Positions 1-6,575 of a stretch of 8,083 bases of DNA are shown here, one piece after another. The DNA is from CAYLSO01 sp964386525 (lineage in GTDB: Bacteria > Eisenbacteria > RBG-16-71-46 > DASYSL01), in NCBI GenBank assembly GCA_964386525.1, contig CAYLSO010000319.1:1-8083 (forward strand). The letters run 5' to 3'. Within the stretch, counting starts at the first letter, position 1. Each line of letters starts with the position of its first letter. The notes under the pieces are model-generated. The model did no database searches and had not been told where the DNA came from. It worked only from the letters and a program-made list of their open reading frames with translations. A program made the translations under genes and the position numbers.

Positions 1-1044
1 CTGAACGAGGAGACGCAACTGCCCCCGCTGCAGAGGCAGATCGGTGCGTACATCCAGATCGACTGCCCCTACCGGACCGACAACGCCGAGCTGCAGCAGT
101 TCGGCATCACCGATCTGGCATACGAGGAGGCCTGCCTGGCGGCGGGTCAGTACCAGCAATTCGTCGCGTTCAGCCTGCTCGGGGAGTTGGGCCGGAACCA
201 TCCCGACGATCCTTCGCCGGTCATTCCCGGCCTCACGAACTACCAGGCGGTCTGCTATTTCTCGTTCACGCCGGGGATACTCCCGCCGGCTCCGTTCCAC
301 TACTGGGGCGGGGTCACGGACGGGGCAGGCTCCTTCACCGGCCCGCGCCTCACGGACCGCGAGATGTGGTTCGATTTCCTGGAGAGCGCGATCACCTGGC
401 AGCCCACGATGTTCTTCCGCGACTACGACCTCCTGTTCACGCTGCCCGTGAGCGGGCTCGATTCACCCTACGACGACTACCTCGGATTGATCCGCGTGCC
501 GGTGCTCGACGCCACGCCCATGGGCGGGTTCGGGCCCGTCACCGAGTACAGCGTCGCACTCTTCGGCAGCCAGGATGTCGAGATGCTGATGCCGTCGCTG
601 GGGCCCCCGCTCGAGACCGACATCGGCCACATCGACATCTTCACCTGGCCCGGGGCAGAGGACCTGTTCTGGCGGCCGATGCTGAACTGGATCAAGGCGC
701 ACTCGGAGGGGCCGGGCGGGTTGCTGTTCGCTTCGGATGACGAAGAAGGCGCGACTCCGCCGCCGGGCAACGCGATTCTGTCCTTCGGCCTCGAGCGCAT
801 CGTGCCCAACCCGCAGCGCGGGCCGCTGGTCCTCGGCTTCACGCTGGCGGACGGGGTGTCGGCCCGGCTCGAGGTCGTGAGCGTGAGCGGCAGACTGGTG
901 CATTCGGCCGAGGTCGGTGATCTCGGCCCGGGTCGTCATCAGCTGCAGATGGGCGGCACGACGCACCTGCCGACGGGGGTGTATCTGGTGAAGCTCACGC
1001 AGAACGGCCGGGTGTCGTCGCAGAGGGTGACGATCATTCAGTAG
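1..1044 (+). CDS. Secreted alpha/beta-hydrolase-like protein with FlgD/T9SS-type C-terminal domain (5' end outside window)
   Basis: The frame is open from base 1 to a TAG stop, giving 347 visible residues with the N-terminus missing. Visible residues 1-170 look like a helical cap or insert. Residues about 160-230 resemble the end of an alpha/beta hydrolase: a strand (IRVPVLDATP), then FGSQDVE, then GHID with a candidate catalytic His at visible residue 210, then an amphipathic helix ending in NWIKAH. No GxSxG nucleophile elbow is visible, so it would have to lie upstream. After an acidic/Pro linker (about 245-257), residues 265-347 form a FlgD/Ig-like C-terminal domain (VPNP start, VSVSGRLV, PTGVYLVKL, basic end), of the kind used as a sorting signal in type IX-like secretion. 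The product is probably exported. The C-terminal domain is confident; the hydrolase call is moderate and the substrate unknown. A long hairpin follows the stop. Confidence 0.72.
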   Translation: MNEETQLPPLQRQIGAYIQIDCPYRTDNAELQQFGITDLAYEEACLAAGQYQQFVAFSLLGELGRNHPDDPSPVIPGLTNYQAVCYFSFTPGILPPAPFHYWGGVTDGAGSFTGPRLTDREMWFDFLESAITWQPTMFFRDYDLLFTLPVSGLDSPYDDYLGLIRVPVLDATPMGGFGPVTEYSVALFGSQDVEMLMPSLGPPLETDIGHIDIFTWPGAEDLFWRPMLNWIKAHSEGPGGLLFASDDEEGATPPPGNAILSFGLERIVPNPQRGPLVLGFTLADGVSARLEVVSVSGRLVHSAEVGDLGPGRHQLQMGGTTHLPTGVYLVKLTQNGRVSSQRVTIIQ

Positions 1045-1074
1045 GCGTAGGGTTCCTGGTAGCTGGTGGTTCAT

Positions 1075-1110
1075 GGCGGCCGGGGGCGGCAGCGCGCGCC
1101 CCCGGCCGCC
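1075..1110. terminator. GC-rich hairpin between convergent genes, probable bidirectional terminator
   Basis: A perfect 13-bp inverted repeat (GGCGGCCGGGGGC at 1075-1087, its complement at 1098-1110) encloses a 10-base loop. It fills most of the 82-base gap between the stops of the hydrolase-like gene and the DUF418 gene. There is no U-tract on either side, so this is not a textbook intrinsic terminator. Position and symmetry suggest it stops transcription from both directions or protects the 3' ends. Confidence 0.6.
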
Positions 1111-1126
1111 GGTCCTCTCGCCGCGA

Positions 1127-2350
1127 CTAAGCCCGCCGGATCGGCAGGCGCTGGCCGTAGGTGAGCGAGCGCCAGAGCCACTCGAAGGGCCCGAAGCGGA
1201 AGCGGGCGAGCCACACCGGCGAGTACCAGAGCTGCAGGAGCCAGATCCCCAGGACGATGGCAACCTGCCCGAGGCGGTCCACGCGGCCATAGAGTCCGAA
1301 GCCCTGCCCGTAGAACAGCGTCGTGCAGATGAGCGTGTGCACCAGATAGTTGGTGAAGGCCATGCGTCCCACGGCCGCCAGCCGGCGGACGAGCCCCGAG
1401 GCGGGCCACGCGCGGCACGCCAGCACGACCGCGGCGATGTAGGCGAGAGCGATCAGCACGCCGGCCCAGTAGTTCCACTGCGGGCCGAGGAAGAACGAGT
1501 ACCGCACATCCCAGCCGGCCGCGACGTTGCGGTAGACGCCGTAAGCGGCCAGCCCGAGACCCGCGACCAGCCCGCCCGCGAGCAGCCGCCGGTAGAAGCC
1601 CGGCGGGCGCTCACCCGCCAGCACGCCCCACTTGTAGAGCGCCATGCCGACGAGCATGAGCCCGCCGGCCCGCCACAGCTCGTACATCAATAGGAACGGG
1701 ACCTGGAGGAAGAAGGCCAACGGGGCGCGATGCGCCATCTGGCCGAGCCAGCCGCCGCGGTAGAGCTCCGTCTCCCACGCCAGCCGGTCGGGCGCCGGCC
1801 GCCAGGTCTCGAGCAGGTTGGCGACGGACGCCGGCGGCCAGAACCGCATGGACCAGCCGAAGAAGAGATAGATCGCCGATCCGAACGCCAGGGCCACGAG
1901 GCCGGTGATGAAGAGGGCGCGCGCCGGGCGCTTCCGGAACAGGAACGCCAGCATGCCGCAGAGGGCGTAGGTGACGAGGATGTCGCCGTACCAGAGCAGG
2001 TAGGCGTGCGCCAGGCCGAAGAGCAGGAGCCAGGCCATGCGCCGGTAATGGAGCGGGCCGGGCGCGGCCCCCCTGGCTTCCGCGCGCTCGGTGAACAGCA
2101 GGACGCCGGCGCCGAAGAGCATCGAGAAGATGCTGATGAACTTGCGGTCGGCGAAGAGGTGGCTCAGGAGCCAGACCCACCAGCCGGCCCCGGCCAGAGG
2201 ACCGAGCGCCGTCGGGTTGAGATAGGCGGATGACGGCAGCGCGAAGCTCTGGATGTTCATCACCAGGATGCCGAGCACCGCCACGCCGCGGATGGCGTCG
2301 AGGGAGAGGATGCGCTCGGCCTGCGGGACGGGGGCGGCCTGACCGTTCAT
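1127..2350 (-). CDS. DUF418 domain-containing membrane protein (YeiB family)
   Basis: A 407-residue polytopic inner-membrane protein. The N-terminus carries the family's DAIRG motif (D18, R21, G22) at the start of a hydrophobic segment, then ADRKFISIFSMLFGAG at 67-82. The C-terminal DUF418 domain is clear: GRMAFTNYLVHTL from residue 328, FYGQGFGLYG, and FRFGPFEWLWRSLTYG at 384-399. Length is normal for the family. YeiB/DUF418 proteins are related to membrane acyltransferases of the heparan-glucosaminide N-acetyltransferase group; the physiological substrate is generally unknown, so none is assigned. I chose the ATG at 2350 because AAGGAG (2358-2363) sits 7 bases upstream; an in-frame start 20 codons further up would lie inside the promoter. 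The stop is TAG. It is transcribed alone, divergent from the small exported-protein gene. Confidence 0.93.
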   Translation of the reverse strand: MNGQAAPVPQAERILSLDAIRGVAVLGILVMNIQSFALPSSAYLNPTALGPLAGAGWWVWLLSHLFADRKFISIFSMLFGAGVLLFTERAEARGAAPGPLHYRRMAWLLLFGLAHAYLLWYGDILVTYALCGMLAFLFRKRPARALFITGLVALAFGSAIYLFFGWSMRFWPPASVANLLETWRPAPDRLAWETELYRGGWLGQMAHRAPLAFFLQVPFLLMYELWRAGGLMLVGMALYKWGVLAGERPPGFYRRLLAGGLVAGLGLAAYGVYRNVAAGWDVRYSFFLGPQWNYWAGVLIALAYIAAVVLACRAWPASGLVRRLAAVGRMAFTNYLVHTLICTTLFYGQGFGLYGRVDRLGQVAIVLGIWLLQLWYSPVWLARFRFGPFEWLWRSLTYGQRLPIRRA

Positions 2351-2381
2351 GGCAGTACTCCTTGGGGGGGCGCCGCCGGGA

Positions 2382-2410
2382 TGTATAGACGCGGGGCGGC
2401 CCGGCGTCAA
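2382..2410 (-). promoter_or_regulatory. Sigma70-type promoter of the DUF418 gene
   Basis: On the minus strand, TTGACG (2405-2410, 5 of 6 to TTGACA) is separated by exactly 17 bases from TATACA (2382-2387, 4 of 6 to TATAAT). Transcription would start near 2375, giving a leader of about 25 bases that includes the AAGGAG ribosome site. Such an AT-rich pair is unlikely by chance in this GC-rich DNA. It also fixes the gene start at 2350. Confidence 0.65.
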
Positions 2411-2514
2411 CGCCCGGACGTGGCCTCGCGCTGGCCCGCCGCAGCGCGCGGAGCTACGCTTTTGGCCGGTGTCGGGTCCGCGCGTCCGCCCGACGTCAGG
2501 CCCGAGGCGAGGTG

Positions 2515-2979
2515 ATGATCGTGCGTATCCGGTTCGTCCTCCTCAGCTTGCTAGGTGTCCTCGCCGCGTGCCCGCCGGCGGCAGCCGGTGAGCGGCCGTT
2601 CCACTCCCTCACCATCGGCTACCACTCGCGCAGCTGGCTGTTCTACGGCTTGTCCCGGGCGGACTCGCTCGCCTGGGCGGAGGTGCGTACCGGGATCGTC
2701 TACGGCGGGGGCGACCGGGCGGCGGTGCAGATCGGGCTGCGTCGCCGGCTGTTCCCCGACGTCACCGCGATGGTGGCCATCAGCGAGCCGCTGATCGGCG
2801 CCTCCCCGCGCGCCATGCGCGACTTCAGCCGCCAGCTCCACGGCGACATCTTCTGGAGAGGGTTCTTCGGGCTCTCGCTCGACGGCAAGGGCGAGCAGCG
2901 CCAGTTGACGCTGAACATCTGGAAGATCGAGATCCCCATCGCCGGGCACGTGGACGGTGTGCCGTGGGTGCTGCGATAG
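2515..2979 (+). CDS. Small exported protein of unknown function, possible lipoprotein
   Basis: A 154-residue protein I do not recognise. The N-terminus has Arg residues at 4 and 6, a hydrophobic core (FVLLSLLGVLAA) and Cys19 in a lipobox-like LAAC, so it may be a lipoprotein. The alternative is signal peptidase I cleavage after the AAA at about residues 22-24. The mature part is mixed: GYHSRSWLFYG, then GIVYGGGDRAAVQIGLRRRLF, then LTLNIWKIEIPIAG near the end, suggesting beta strands but no known motif. Starts are ambiguous: GTG 2512, ATG 2515 and GTG 2521 are all in frame. ATG 2515 was chosen because GAGG at 2504-2507 lies 7 bases upstream. The stop is TAG. It is divergent from the DUF418 gene and convergent with the MATE gene, 44 bases away, with no clear terminator between. 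I found no convincing promoter on this strand. Confidence 0.7.
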   Translation: MIVRIRFVLLSLLGVLAACPPAAAGERPFHSLTIGYHSRSWLFYGLSRADSLAWAEVRTGIVYGGGDRAAVQIGLRRRLFPDVTAMVAISEPLIGASPRAMRDFSRQLHGDIFWRGFFGLSLDGKGEQRQLTLNIWKIEIPIAGHVDGVPWVLR

Positions 2980-3023
2980 GGGGCCTGGCTAAGCACGCGC
3001 GCCGCCCATAGCTGGCTCTCCGG

Positions 3024-4433
3024 CTACACTCCCCGCCGCTCCTCCTCGATGAGATGGATGCGCCGCCAGGCGCCGGAGCGGAAGCGCCAGCCGAGCGCCG
3101 CCGCCAGGCACGCCAGATAGAACACGACGCACCACATGACGGCGGGCGGGCCGCCGCCACGCACGGTGACCAGCAAGTACGCGCCCGGGACGAAGACCAA
3201 CCAGGCGATGGCCAGCCGCGCCCACATGCACCAGGCGGTGTCGCCGGCCGCGCGCAGCGCCTCGCCCAGCGTGATGCCGATGGCGTCGAAAGCTTGCCAG
3301 GCGCCGCTGATCGCCAGCATCAGGGCGCCGATCCGCATCCAGTCGCCGGCTACGCCGCCGGGCGGCGCGAAGATCCGCATGAGGGGGCCGGGCAGCGTGA
3401 AGTAGACGAACCCCACGCCCACCTGCCAGACCAGGGCCACGGCGAGGGTGCGTCGCACGACGCGTCCGACCTCGCCGGCCATGCCGCCTCCGATGGCCTG
3501 GCCCACCAGGATCGCGCCGGCCGAGGCGAGCCCGAACGCGGGCATGAACGAGATCGAGTTGATCTGCAGGATGACGTTGAACGCGGCGATCACCGTGGTG
3601 CCGAGGCCCGCCACCACGGCGTTGATGAAGAGCAGGAAGGCCGCGAACTCCATGAACCAGTTGAGCCCGTTGGGCAGCCCGAAGCGCAGCATGCGCAGGA
3701 ACTCGTGGGCGCGCAGGCCCAGCGCCGGGCGCGGGCCCGCCGCGGCCGCCTGGCGCTCGATCTCCCGCTCGCGCGCACGGAAGGCGACGGCGACGACCGC
3801 GAAGCCGATCCAGCTCGCCAGCGTGCTGGCCAGCGCGGCGCCCTCGACGCCGAGCGCCGGAGCCCCGAGCTTGCCGTAGATGAGGACCCAGTTGAGCGCC
3901 ACGTTGGTCACCATGGTGACGACGCTGGCGCGCATCTGGACGCGGGTGTTGCCCAGCCCGGCGAACCAGTTGCCGAGCGCCTCCGTCCCGACCACCGCGC
4001 CGATCGACCACAGGCGGATGACGATGTAGTCGGTCATGAGCGCGTGCACCCGCGGTTCGTAGGCGAACCGGCCCATCACCGGCCCGACGGCGGCGGTCAC
4101 GGCGACCGCGCCCACCATGGTGAGCGCGGCGAGCAACAGTCCGTACCAAGCGTAGCGGCGGGCAGCCGGCAGATCCCCGGCGCCGTAGAGCTGCGCGGCG
4201 AAGCTCTGCACGATGAACACGGTGCCCATGGGCAGCACCATGAAGGCGAAAGCATTGATCGCCCCCGAGGTGGCCGCGGCCAGGGCGGTTTCGCCGAGGG
4301 GGGCCGACATGGCGGCATCGCAGATGCCGACCACCGACTGCGAGGAGCGGGCGAGCACCACCGGCCACGCCAGCGCAAGCAGCGTGCGGAGGCCGGCGCG
4401 TCCGGCGGGCAGGGCGTTGGCAGCGTTGGACAT
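3024..4433 (-). CDS. MATE-family efflux transporter
   Basis: A 469-residue polytopic inner-membrane protein with the two-lobe MATE layout, expected to export drugs or cationic compounds in exchange for Na+ or H+. N-lobe features: Pro24 in the first membrane segment (LAWPVVLARS), Asp39 in GICDAAMSAPLG, FAAQLYGAGD at 78-87, GLGNTRVQM at 159-167, and NWVLIYGKLGAPALGVEGAA at 181-200. A charged loop at about 219-245 joins the lobes. The C-lobe repeats the pattern: FGLPNGLNWF at 251-260, and FMPAFGLASAGAILVGQAIG at 296-315. Length is typical. The ATG at 4433 is preceded by an in-frame TAG 15 bases upstream; there is no Shine-Dalgarno motif, and a promoter -10 lies immediately upstream. The stop is TAG. 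Substrate and coupling ion cannot be told from sequence. No regulator or partner subunit gene is adjacent. Confidence 0.94.
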   Translation of the reverse strand: MSNAANALPAGRAGLRTLLALAWPVVLARSSQSVVGICDAAMSAPLGETALAAATSGAINAFAFMVLPMGTVFIVQSFAAQLYGAGDLPAARRYAWYGLLLAALTMVGAVAVTAAVGPVMGRFAYEPRVHALMTDYIVIRLWSIGAVVGTEALGNWFAGLGNTRVQMRASVVTMVTNVALNWVLIYGKLGAPALGVEGAALASTLASWIGFAVVAVAFRAREREIERQAAAAGPRPALGLRAHEFLRMLRFGLPNGLNWFMEFAAFLLFINAVVAGLGTTVIAAFNVILQINSISFMPAFGLASAGAILVGQAIGGGMAGEVGRVVRRTLAVALVWQVGVGFVYFTLPGPLMRIFAPPGGVAGDWMRIGALMLAISGAWQAFDAIGITLGEALRAAGDTAWCMWARLAIAWLVFVPGAYLLVTVRGGGPPAVMWCVVFYLACLAAALGWRFRSGAWRRIHLIEEERRGV

Positions 4434-4442
4434 AGGTGCCGC

Positions 4443-4451
4443 ATTCTAGCA
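4443..4451 (-). promoter_or_regulatory. Extended -10 promoter of the MATE gene, very close to the start codon
   Basis: The minus strand reads TGC-TAGAAT: an extended -10 with 5 of 6 matches to TATAAT. No good -35 lies 16-18 bases upstream, which extended -10 promoters can tolerate. The element ends 9 bases before the ATG at 4433, so transcription would begin about 0-4 bases ahead of the start codon. Together with the missing Shine-Dalgarno, this suggests a leaderless mRNA. Confidence 0.45.
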
Positions 4452-4494
4452 GGAGCGCGGAGCGGTGATGGAACCCCAAGAGGCGGCCCTGGGG

Positions 4495-4500
4495 TATAAT
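4495..4500 (+). promoter_or_regulatory. Consensus -10 box (TATAAT) for the coiled-coil gene
   Basis: A perfect TATAAT lies in the divergent gap, inside otherwise GC-rich DNA. No -35 match is seen at 16-18 bases spacing. Transcription would start near 4507, leaving a leader of about 140 bases. Its position argues against any coding start upstream at 4465. Confidence 0.5.
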
Positions 4501-4515
4501 GCCCGTCGAGTCACC

Positions 4516-4550
4516 GGGCGCCGCGCGGCAGGCCGGCCCGCGCCGCGCCC
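4516..4550 (+). other. Strong GC hairpin in the 5' leader of the coiled-coil gene
   Basis: GGGCGCCGCGCGG (4516-4528) pairs with CCGCGCCGCGCCC (4538-4550), 12 pairs with one C-C mismatch and a 9-base loop. A smaller stem follows (CTCGG 4558-4562 with CCGAG 4567-4571, loop CCAT). Both lie between the predicted transcription start and the ribosome site at 4634-4638. They could be regulatory leader structure or simply a by-product of high GC. Confidence 0.35.
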
Positions 4551-4647
4551 CGGAGACCTCGGCCATCCGAGCCGGGCCGACCCGAGCTACGGGCAGCGGT
4601 CCATCCTTCCCGGAAATCGTCCGGTCACCTACGAAGGAAACGAAGTC

Positions 4648-5520
4648 ATGCGCAAACCCGTTCAAATCGCTCTCATCGTCGGCCTGGTGATCCTGGCCAT
4701 CGTCGCCGCCGTGCTCTTCGCGCGGTACCAGAAGACGGCCGCGGACCTGGCTACCTCGCGCGCCGCCGAGGACCAGGCGGCGTCGCGCTACGTGCAGACC
4801 ATCGACGCCATCGCCGAGATCCAGGACAGCCTCAACGCCATCGCCGTGGGCGACACGGGCGTCGGGGTCAAGCCGTGGAAGATCGGCACCGGGCAGGAGC
4901 CGGCGCAGCCGAAGGGGCAGGAGGCGCTCGACCGCATCGCCGTGCTGCGTTCCAGCATCGAGCGCAACAAGGTGCGCATCCGCGAGCTGGAGGCCGGCCT
5001 GAAGAAGAGCGGCATCAAGGTCACGGGCCTCGAGAAGATGATCTTCTCCCTCAAGCAGACGGTGACCGAGAAGGAGCAGATGGTCGCCGTGCTCAGCGCC
5101 CAGGTGGACACCCTCAAGACGCAGGTGGCCGGGCTCGAGACGACCGTGCAGGAGACGCGCGACACGCTGGCGGTGCGCAACGTGACGCTCGAGGAGAAGC
5201 GGCGCGAACTGGCGACCGTGTTCTACGCCGTCGGCACCAAGGGCGAGCTGGAGAAGGCGGGCGTCGTCAAAGAGAAGGGCGGGGTCCTCGGCATCGGGCA
5301 GACCCTGGTGCCGGTGCCCGGCGCCCCCGAGACCGCCTTCACGCCGCTCGACACCGACGCGGAGAAGATGATCTGGACGGGTGCGGCCAAGGCGCGCGTG
5401 ATCAGCGCGCAGCCCAGCACGAGCTACGAACTGCGGCTGGTGGACGGTAAGATGGAGCTGCACATCCTCGACACCGGCGAGTTCCGCCGCATCAAGCGGG
5501 TGATCATCGTGAAGTCGTAG
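4648..5520 (+). CDS. Membrane-anchored coiled-coil protein with conserved C-terminal domain
   Basis: A 290-residue protein. Residues 6-25 are one hydrophobic segment after a short basic start (MRKPVQ), so it is probably anchored in the inner membrane with the rest in the periplasm. Residues 30-68, 92-112 and 117-185 are rich in heptad-like Leu/Ile/Val with charged residues (IRELEAGL, LSAQVDTLKTQVAGLE), predicting coiled coil and oligomerisation. Residues 187-290 form a compact domain: ATVFYAVGTKGELEKAGVV, KEKGGVLGIGQTL, then a beta-rich stretch ending in RVIIVKS. From memory this C-terminal block resembles uncharacterised Bacteroidota proteins with a 'YYVVGTKKEL...GGFLGIG' pattern; that needs a search. 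ATG 4648 was chosen because AAGGA (4634-4638) lies 9 bases upstream and a membrane segment follows at once; the longer frame from 4465 includes the promoter. The stop is TAG and a hairpin follows. Exact function is unknown. Confidence 0.85.
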   Translation: MRKPVQIALIVGLVILAIVAAVLFARYQKTAADLATSRAAEDQAASRYVQTIDAIAEIQDSLNAIAVGDTGVGVKPWKIGTGQEPAQPKGQEALDRIAVLRSSIERNKVRIRELEAGLKKSGIKVTGLEKMIFSLKQTVTEKEQMVAVLSAQVDTLKTQVAGLETTVQETRDTLAVRNVTLEEKRRELATVFYAVGTKGELEKAGVVKEKGGVLGIGQTLVPVPGAPETAFTPLDTDAEKMIWTGAAKARVISAQPSTSYELRLVDGKMELHILDTGEFRRIKRVIIVKS

Positions 5521-5547
5521 GCGAGTGGGGACAGCGGGACGCAAGCG

Positions 5548-5576
5548 CGCGGGGCGGCCCGGTGGGCCGCCCCGTG
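5548..5576. terminator. GC-rich hairpin between convergent genes, probable bidirectional terminator
   Basis: GGGGCGGCCC (5551-5560) and GGGCCGCCCC (5564-5573) pair perfectly around a 3-base loop. Pairing extends outward three more positions with one G-U wobble (5548-5550 with 5574-5576). It begins 28 bases after the TAG of the coiled-coil gene and lies beyond the end of the CBM6 gene from the other strand. There is no U-tract. It matches the hairpin at 1075-1110 in position and composition. Confidence 0.6.
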
Positions 5577-5581
5577 GTGCT

Positions 5582-5680
5582 GGGGGCTTGTCCAGACCTC
5601 GCAGCTGACACTAGCGGGTGGCCCGGTGTCCCGCCGCCGCTCCGGAACGGAATCGCGGCAGCAGAAACAGACAAGCCCTC
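5582..5680. repeat. Imperfect long-range inverted repeat downstream of the CBM6 gene
   Basis: GGGCTTGTC (5584-5592) is an exact inverted copy of GACAAGCCC (5670-5678), extendable to 11 pairs with one wobble, enclosing 77 bases. The right arm abuts the stop codon of the minus-strand gene. It could be 3'-UTR structure. A 9-bp match over this distance can also occur by chance. Confidence 0.25.
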
Positions 5681-6554
5681 AAGGCATGACCACGACATTC
5701 CTGACCAGCGTCTTCCCAGCGGCCGCCAAGCGGAGGAAGTACACGCCCGCGGGAACCCGGCCGCCACGTTCGTCGCTCGCATCCCAAAGCACGCGGTGGG
5801 GGCCCGCCGGCGTGAGACCGGAGAGCAGCGTGGTCACCCTGCGGCCGGAGACGTCGTAGACGGCCAGCGTGGCGTGCGCCGGCGCGGCGAGGGAGAAGCG
5901 GATCTCCACGCTCGCGCCTGCCGGATTGGGCAGCGGCGGCGCGAGCGCGAAGAGCGGCGCGCCCGGCTCGGGCACGGAAACGCCGGGCACCTCGACGAGA
6001 TCGAGGAAGTCCACTCTCGTGCCCCCCGCAAGACCCAGGCGCTCGAGGCGCACGGTGTAGCTTCCGGCCGGAAGGTGGATGGGTTCGGACGACTGGACCC
6101 AGTCGTAATTGGCGCTGGTTCAGCCGATGCCCGCCCCGGGCAGAGTGATCAAGGTGTCGGCGGCGACCGGCGGTCCGCCGCCGCTGGGCAGGAACTGGAT
6201 GGCGAACTGACGGACGACCCCGATGGATCCGGCCGTGCGCAGCGAATCCCGGAAGACGAAGTCCTGCGCCAAGGTGAGCGGCCACTCGATGTAGTCGCCC
6301 GGGGTGTCCACGCCATCCACCGCCAGCCCGCCCCGGGCGGCGCCGCAGGAGACATAACCGATGGCGCCCCCGCCCACATTGTGGGACGCAACCATGTTCT
6401 CGGCCTCGAGCTGCACGACCGTCTCGGCCCGTGCCGGGCCCTGGAGGCCAAGACACGGCGCGGCGAGGAAGAACAAGGCCAGTGCGCAGCCAGTCCAGAA
6501 GCTGGGAGCGCGGCGCCGGCATCGAGACGGAAAACGCGAGGGGAGCATGCGCAT
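5679..6554 (-). pseudogene. Secreted CBM6-type carbohydrate-binding protein with FlgD/T9SS-type C-terminal domain, interrupted by an in-frame TGA
   Basis: The reading frame runs 291 codons with one TGA at codon 145 and no frameshift. Residues 1-43 are a signal peptide (Arg-rich start, hydrophobic core, cleavage likely after ARA at 41-43). Residues 46-189 resemble a CBM6-type beta-sandwich that binds sugars: VQLEAENM, DYIEWPL, then after the stop TSANYDWVQ, LPAGSYTVRLERL and TRVDFLDLVEV. Residues about 204-291 are a clear FlgD/Ig-like C-terminal domain (PLPNPAG, AVYDVSGRRV, VPAGVYFLRL). There is no catalytic domain, so a full product would be a surface or secreted binding module. ATG 6554 is supported by a perfect AGGAGG (6563-6568) 8 bases upstream. 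The terminal stop is TGA. Without readthrough, only the first 144 residues are made, losing half the sandwich and the whole C-terminal domain. The domain calls are confident; whether the break is real is open. Confidence 0.8.
6120..6122 (-). other. In-frame TGA inside the CBM6-type domain
   Basis: The codon order is GGC ATC GGC TGA ACC AGC GCC. Frame and family pattern continue unbroken on both sides, so this is a single-base change and not an indel. TGG (Trp) would give GIGWTSANYDWVQ, matching the usual Gly-Trp before the next CBM6 strand. Confidence 0.85.
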
Positions 6555-6575
6555 GGCGGGAGCCTCCTGTTCTCA

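Noticed and set aside
463..1290. A 275-codon minus-strand frame across the end of gene 1 and the start of the gap
   Set aside because: It runs through the terminator hairpin and overlaps two supported genes; the sequence is compositionally biased with no motif.
2351..2410. A 20-codon N-terminal extension of the DUF418 gene
   Set aside because: It overlaps the -35 and -10 boxes; the ATG at 2350 has a good AAGGAG at proper spacing.
2980..3023. A terminator between the small exported-protein gene and the MATE gene
   Set aside because: The TGGCT motifs there are direct, not inverted; no stem comparable to the other convergent gaps was found.
3054..4499. A 481-codon plus-strand frame opposite the MATE gene
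   Set aside because: Antisense shadow rich in Arg, Asp and His; the minus strand encodes a clear MATE transporter.
4465..4647. An N-terminal extension of the coiled-coil gene by 61 codons
   Set aside because: It contains the TATAAT and the leader hairpin, lacks a ribosome site, and would put Arg/Pro/Gly-rich sequence ahead of the membrane anchor.
2989..5544. An 851-codon stop-free frame on the minus strand spanning the MATE and coiled-coil genes
   Set aside because: Its translation is low-complexity Arg/Ala/Gly/His-rich and lies out of frame with the MATE gene and antisense to the coiled-coil gene. Long stop-free shadow frames are expected at this GC content.
5679..6053. A separate gene starting at an internal GTG downstream of the TGA
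   Set aside because: It would begin in the middle of a beta-sandwich with no ribosome site or signal peptide; it is the same frame and the continuation of the CBM6-type protein.
6120..6122. Selenocysteine insertion at the in-frame TGA
   Set aside because: Trp fits the CBM6-type alignment, there is no redox role for this position, and I see no evident SECIS-like hairpin just downstream.
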